Source: Phymatolithon calcareum
Lineage: Eukaryota; Rhodophyta; Florideophyceae; Hapalidiales
DNA: 64,000 bases
Direction of reading: 5' to 3'
NCBI GenBank assembly: GCA_977006965.1
Contig: OZ345370.1
Span: 1,550,001-1,614,000, forward strand
In this document: positions 59,842-64,000 of the stretch, piece after piece
Numbering within the stretch: position 1 is the stretch's first letter
Layout of the letters: the number at the start of each line of letters is the position of its first letter
Program-made: the position numbers and the translations under genes
The notes under the pieces: model-generated
What the model was told of the DNA's origin: nothing
Databases searched by the model: none
Seen by the model: the letters and a program-made list of their open reading frames with translations, nothing else

Positions 59842-61438
59842 TCAATCCCTAAACCCGTCCGTCAGGACAGACGTCATTTGACTGATCGCCTGCAAAAATC
59901 CTCCTCTCTCTTTCATGTTCTTGAGTAGCGAGTGCTTGCTTGTCTCATCAATGCTCACATTTTTCTTTCGCATAATTTCCAACGTGTCCAGAATGCTATC
60001 CTCAGCATCCGCCGCCACTTCAGTTTCAAGCATCCACACCCACGTCCGGGCCCGAATCGAGCATCCCGCATCCAGCATCTCGTACATGAGCCGCTTTCCA
60101 CTCTTATAATCCCCGCTTCTCAGACATGCGTTGATCACTGCATATCGAGTTCTCTCCTCGATGCTGTAACCACCCTCCTTCATCGCCTCGTACAGCTCGA
60201 CAGCTTTGTCTGGCTCATGGGCACGTCCGAAGCCTTTCAATAGCGAGGTCATTGTGCAAATGTCCGGGGTCATTCCCCGATTTATGAGCTCATCAAAAAA
60301 CTTTCCAGCCTGCTCCATGTCTCCTCGGTGCGCGCATCCGTCGATCAACGTATTGAACGTTACAATAGACGGCTCCACGGTCTGCTGCATTTCTTCGAAA
60401 ATTTGCAGCGCATCGCTGAAGTTTTTTGTCCGCGAGTACAATTTGAGCAGCGTGTTAAATGTCGGCACCCCTGGCTTGATATTGCTTCGCCGCATCATTG
60501 CCATTGCTTTTCCGAGGGAATCAGCATCTTTGGCTCTAACGCATGTATTCAAAACTGTGTTGAAAGTCTGCAAAAGTAGAACAACCGGAGAGTAGAGATA
60601 TCCACAAGTTAGAACAAGAACCGTCGTCACGGCACAATCGAGTTTGAGAATGTAGACGCCATACCGTCTCATCGGGTTTGATTTTAGACTCTTCAATCGT
60701 TTTCAATATTTCAAATGCCTTCCTCACATTCGCTCTCTTCGCAAATCCTTTCAGCAAAGTGTTGTACAGTACAATATGTGGCGTTCTTCCGGCATCTCGC
60801 AGCTCCGAAATAACTCGTTGTGCAGACGAGAGATCTTGAGCTCGGACCAGAGCACCCATGAGCTCCGCATATATAAACATGTCGCCGTCAATTTCCAAGT
60901 CCACCATTGCACGCCAAATTCGCTTCGCCCCTTTCCCATTACCAGTTGTGCAACAGTATTTCATGAGTGGCCGAAAGGTAATTATATTTGCAAGTCCCCG
61001 TCTCCCAGCCTCCAGCGCTAGTTCAAACGCGTCATCAAATCGTCGCTTCGTAACCAAAAGGCTCACTACTTGGTTAAAATTTTGCGGTGCCGCAAGTCCA
61101 GCGTCAGAAATTTCTGAGAGTAACGCAACCGCAGCATCGATGCCTTCCCGTTTCGCGACTGAAGTTAGGGTATTGTTTCGTCGCCTCCAATCAGCTTCCT
61201 CGCGCGCTTCTTTTCTCCTTCTTTCTTGCTCTACTCTTGCCGTGGCCTGTATAGATCGGACAAGCGAAATATTTCTTGTAACGCGACTTGCGGGCCGCTT
61301 CAACGAAACCTGTTGAGGGCACTTCACGCATTGGGTGAACGAGTTCGTTAAAATTGGGACGCGGCTTGACACATAAAGTGGATTCTGCATTGCATGACAG
61401 CCTGCCCGAGCGCAGACAAACGTTTGGGAAGACGGCAC
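59842..61438 (-). CDS. pentatricopeptide repeat (PPR) protein, two exons
   Basis: Exons 61438-60665 and 60567-59842 (intron 97 nt) give 499 aa. The junction rebuilds KPDETTFNTVLNTCVRA, a canonical repeat start. About ten 35-residue PPR motifs are visible, for instance VLYNTLLKGFAKRANVRKAF, VPTFNTLLKLYSRTKNFSDA, IVTFNTLIDGCAHRGDMEQA and CTMTSLLKGFGRAHEPDKAV. The first about 85 residues are Arg/Ser/Thr-rich with few acids up to residue 70, an organelle leader. PPR proteins bind organellar RNA and act in its processing, stability or translation. This is a plain P-class protein without E, DYW or SMR domains. The RNA target cannot be predicted from what I can see. Confidence 0.9.
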
Positions 61439-61918
61439 TTGGTCGGGAGATACTGTGCGTTAAAATGCACTCTTGCGTGCAAATGTGTAATCGATGTCCT
61501 CCTGCGGTTGGGCATTGACTTTTACACGTTTGCACTTGTGAGCACGTGATCTCCTATGACTGTTTTGCTAGTGATCGAAAAACAGGTGTTGTGTTTTTAT
61601 TGGTAATAGTGCCATCGTGGGTTCTTTCTAAAAGGCAAAAAAATATTGATACGGCAAGGCACAAATACAGCAATACTGTGCACATATTTTAATAATAATT
61701 TACCAAATTGCTAGTATAATAAAAAGTTCAGTACAAATCTGTCCCTTTTGCTGACAGTCTGTAAGCCAACAGACAAACGTCGCAAATGCGCCCGGGCGCA
61801 GCACTGCGTGCTTCGACAAAGTAGATGGTAGTTTTTTACATGTCGACTCATCAGCTTTCTTCGGACCACAGAACTCAATCCCAAGAAAGCTGGAGCGTTC
61901 TTTCTCCACCTCGGTAGG
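61439..61918. other. divergent promoter region
   Basis: About 480 bases, AT-rich, between the PPR gene and the MFS transporter. No gene recognised. Confidence 0.45.
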
Positions 61919-63370
61919 ATGGGCGGAAACTATGTGCGTCTCGGGGCTCTGTCTATGGATGTCGTTGAAATTGCGGAATGTGATGTGACGATGAAGGCTA
62001 TTGTGGACCTCAAGGTGCGGCGTCGAATCTTACCGATTTTGTTTATCGCCGCCCTCCTTTGCTATCTTGATAGGACAAACTTGTCCTTTGCAGCACTTGA
62101 CATGAACAAAGACTTAGGCTTTTCCAACAGCGTGTATGGAATGGGAGCCGGTATCTTTTTCATGACTTATGCTATTTTCGGTATTCCCAGCAGTCTGCTC
62201 GTAAAACGACTGGGTGCACGACTGGGAATGCCCTTAATCTTGATTCTATGGGGGCTTGCGTCCGGCGCAATGGCTTTCATCCAGAATACCCGCGACTTCT
62301 ACGTGCTTAGGCTATTGGTCGGGGCCGCCGAGGCTGGGTTCTTCCCCGCCGTTATTTACTATCTAACGCTGTGGTTTGCGGAAGAAGATATGGGACTAAG
62401 CTATACCACGGTCATGACTTCAACTGCCATCTCCGGAATTATCGGCGGGCCTATTGCGGTGATCATCATGACGTATTGCAATTCTCTTTTCGGTATGCGT
62501 GGCTGGCGGTGGCTCTTTATTTGCGAAGCTGTACCGACAATTGTTCTCGGCTTTGTGATGCTGTTGTACCTTGATAGAGAGCCCCAGTTTGCTCGATTCT
62601 TGACATTGGAAGAACGAAATTGGCTGGTGGCTCGTCAAAAGAGACAGGAACAAAACCGTGACGGGCGTCATGCTGTCGGCGGTCTATCGGAAGCTCTGAA
62701 GTTAAGCTGGCTATGGATGATTATCGGTGTTTGGCTGCTTTATTCATGTGGATACTATGGAATACTTTTCTGGCTTCCGTTGCTAATCAAATCGTTTGGC
62801 GGAGTAAGCAAAATGACTGTCGGATTATTATCATCTATTCCTTACGCTTGTGCTGCATGTTCCATGCTGTTGGTTGCACGTTCATCCGATCGGCAAGGTG
62901 AAAGACGTTTGCATCTCGCACTACCGGCTTTGGTTTCGGCAATTGGGTTTTTCGGTGCAGCTGCCATCCATTCATTTTTTGGTGATATCCTTTTCCCGCT
63001 CTTGTTGTGCTTAAGTTTTGCCTCGGCAGGAGTGTGGGCCATGTTCGGACCGTACTGGGGAATTCCGACAGCTATGCTTACTGGCGACACAGCTGCTGCT
63101 GGATTTGCCCTTATCAATTCTTTGGGCGTCCTTGGCGGCTTTTTCGGCCCCGATGTTGTTGGCCTCCTAACAGATAAGTTTGGGTCCTACGATGTAGCAT
63201 TGGCTCTCTTTGGAGTGATGATGACTATATCGGGCGCTATCGCTCTATGTTTGAGAGTCGATATTGGCTCTAATGCCGTAGCCCATTCCACCCCGCTTGC
63301 TGTCAATAGCGCTGGGGTAAAATATTTGGAAGAGGACTATGAAGCTCACGCATTCGGTAACGGAGCATAA
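61919..63370 (+). CDS. MFS transporter, anion:cation symporter (ACS) family
   Basis: 483 aa, single exon, with 12 predicted spans. The first span contains the family signature LLCYLDRTNLSFAALDMNKD, followed by GMGAGIFFMTYAIFGIPSSL and the loop LVKRLGARLGMP; RLLVGAAEAGFFPAVIYYLT, then WFAEEDMG; and a long central loop with EERNWLVARQKRQEQ. These are typical of the ACS group that carries tartrate, galactonate, phthalate, allantoate or similar organic anions with H+ or Na+. It is closer in style to bacterial TtuB/GudP-type carriers than to plant phosphate transporters, which raises horizontal origin as a possibility. No organelle leader is obvious, so the plasma membrane is likely. Substrate unknown. 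Confidence 0.9.
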   Translation: MGGNYVRLGALSMDVVEIAECDVTMKAIVDLKVRRRILPILFIAALLCYLDRTNLSFAALDMNKDLGFSNSVYGMGAGIFFMTYAIFGIPSSLLVKRLGARLGMPLILILWGLASGAMAFIQNTRDFYVLRLLVGAAEAGFFPAVIYYLTLWFAEEDMGLSYTTVMTSTAISGIIGGPIAVIIMTYCNSLFGMRGWRWLFICEAVPTIVLGFVMLLYLDREPQFARFLTLEERNWLVARQKRQEQNRDGRHAVGGLSEALKLSWLWMIIGVWLLYSCGYYGILFWLPLLIKSFGGVSKMTVGLLSSIPYACAACSMLLVARSSDRQGERRLHLALPALVSAIGFFGAAAIHSFFGDILFPLLLCLSFASAGVWAMFGPYWGIPTAMLTGDTAAAGFALINSLGVLGGFFGPDVVGLLTDKFGSYDVALALFGVMMTISGAIALCLRVDIGSNAVAHSTPLAVNSAGVKYLEEDYEAHAFGNGA

Positions 63371-63475
63371 GAAGCGACAAGGCAAGAGTTTTAGTAAATC
63401 ACGAAAAATGGCCGTGAGCCCCTAAACCGTGGGATTTTGATTGCCAGACCCGTTCAATAAAAAGCCCTGGTCATC

Positions 63476-64000
63476 TTAATTTCGAAAGTGCGCTTTTGGT
63501 CTGCTGGACGATGGCGGTTTTTTCGAGATGGGTGCAGGTATGCTTTGGATTTTTGGGCCAAAGTGAGACTGGAGCTTGTTGTTAATGACGTCAAGATATG
63601 TTGCCGCTAGTCGAATAGGAGCTGGCGCGTTGTACATAGAGGTGAGGTGTTGCGTCGTATCGATCACATCCTGCGTTTCAATTTTCAAGCTCGCTATCCA
63701 GTCCCGCATGTCTCGGTCTTGCAGTGTCCCAGCCATGAAGATACAAGCAATTGCAATGAGGTAGGGCGGGTACAATAGGCATGCGTCGCTACGGAAAGAG
63801 TCATTCAAAATCGGCCACGCCGTCGCCAGCAAATCAGTAATGTTCGCATCCGCGCAATATTGAACCATTGGTCTGTATGGATGGAAGATGATAAGGTCGA
63901 AGTCAAGAGCGGATATCATCTTGAACTCGTAGTCGTATACATGATTCACTGAGTAAGGATATTGATGGTCCCCAGCGTAAATCGCTGCCATTTGCGCGAC
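63476..64000 (-). CDS. CCNC: cyclin C, partial (5' end outside window)
   Basis: The open frame runs to the right edge of the window, so the N-terminal part is missing; 174 codons are present. The second cyclin fold is clear: NHVYDYEFKMISALDFDLII, FHPYRPMVQYC, then TAWPILNDSFRSDACLLYPP and YLIAIACIFMAGTLQDRD. This LIIFHPYR-x-L/M-x-x-Y pattern marks cyclin C. It activates CDK8 in the Mediator kinase module together with MED12 and MED13; MED13 is at 24692-29797. The C-terminus has a Pro/Ser/Lys-rich extension. Confidence 0.9.
   Translation of the reverse strand, partial: VAQMAAIYAGDHQYPYSVNHVYDYEFKMISALDFDLIIFHPYRPMVQYCADANITDLLATAWPILNDSFRSDACLLYPPYLIAIACIFMAGTLQDRDMRDWIASLKIETQDVIDTTQHLTSMYNAPAPIRLAATYLDVINNKLQSHFGPKIQSIPAPISKKPPSSSRPKAHFRN

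Noticed and set aside
1-64000. CRISPR array, prokaryotic operons or bacterial contamination
   Set aside because: Spliceosomal introns occur in many genes including the bacterial-type QueA and QueG, no array of regularly spaced repeats with unique spacers exists, and the gene content is nuclear eukaryotic.
1-64000. tRNA and rRNA genes
   Set aside because: No stretch with convincing A-box/B-box spacing and cloverleaf, and no rRNA-like sequence, was seen by eye. A tRNAscan-SE and Infernal run would be decisive.

Overview
This is a 64 kb piece of a nuclear eukaryotic genome. It has long single-exon or few-exon genes, short GT-AG introns (76-158 nt in the models built here), genes on both strands in divergent and convergent pairs, and gene-poor intervals of decayed sequence. 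A plastid-type gene (DUF1825 family with a transit-peptide-like leader), bacterial-type organellar enzymes (QueA, QueG, AspRS), a plant-type PRONE domain and an intron-poor layout point to a photosynthetic eukaryote. A red alga, possibly a florideophyte such as Chondrus, is my best guess; this is inference, not proof.

Layout. 1-7.5 kb is gene-poor: a LINE reverse transcriptase remnant, a 39-bp tandem repeat, eroded coding fragments and many TACTGTA/TACAGTA motifs. 7.5-9.5 kb holds a homeodomain/Agenet/MBD-like protein. 11.4-14.1 kb holds an 889-aa protein joining an MIT domain to a PRONE (Rop/Rac GEF) domain. 14.6-24.3 kb is a tandem segmental duplication of an ancestral QueG - SmB - ORF206 - GRC3/NOL9 block. 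QueG is intact on the left, GRC3 is intact on the right, truncated pieces of each meet near 20.1 kb, and the two SmB genes look homogenised by gene conversion. 24.7-29.8 kb is MED13. 31.4-33.1 kb holds a three-exon FAHD1-like hydrolase and a two-exon cytochrome c. 35.3-38.4 kb holds an MLF-like protein and an M17 leucyl aminopeptidase with a 16-nt microexon. 38.7-41.7 kb is UTP21/WDR36. 42.0-44.8 kb holds a nucleoplasmin-like (HD2-type) nucleolar protein convergent with QueA. 45.7-47.7 kb is organellar AspRS. 48.4-50.1 kb holds mL43 and an Rsa3-like protein. 50.4-53.4 kb is UTP12/WDR3. 53.5-56.7 kb holds the DUF1825 protein, an ANKRD16-like ankyrin protein and an SLC35D-like nucleotide-sugar transporter. 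56.7-59.8 kb is gene-poor. 59.8-61.4 kb is a PPR protein, 61.9-63.4 kb an ACS-type MFS transporter, and the window ends inside cyclin C.

How the genes relate. Several belong to ribosome production (UTP21 and UTP12 of the UtpB subcomplex, GRC3/NOL9, Rsa3-like, the nucleoplasmin-like protein). MED13 and cyclin C are both in the Mediator kinase module. Organelle translation and tRNA modification are represented by QueA, QueG, AspRS, mL43 and the PPR protein. QueA and QueG are successive steps of queuosine synthesis, and tRNA-Asp, the substrate of AspRS, is one of the tRNAs that carries queuosine. I see no sign that these groups are operons; they are loosely scattered among other genes.
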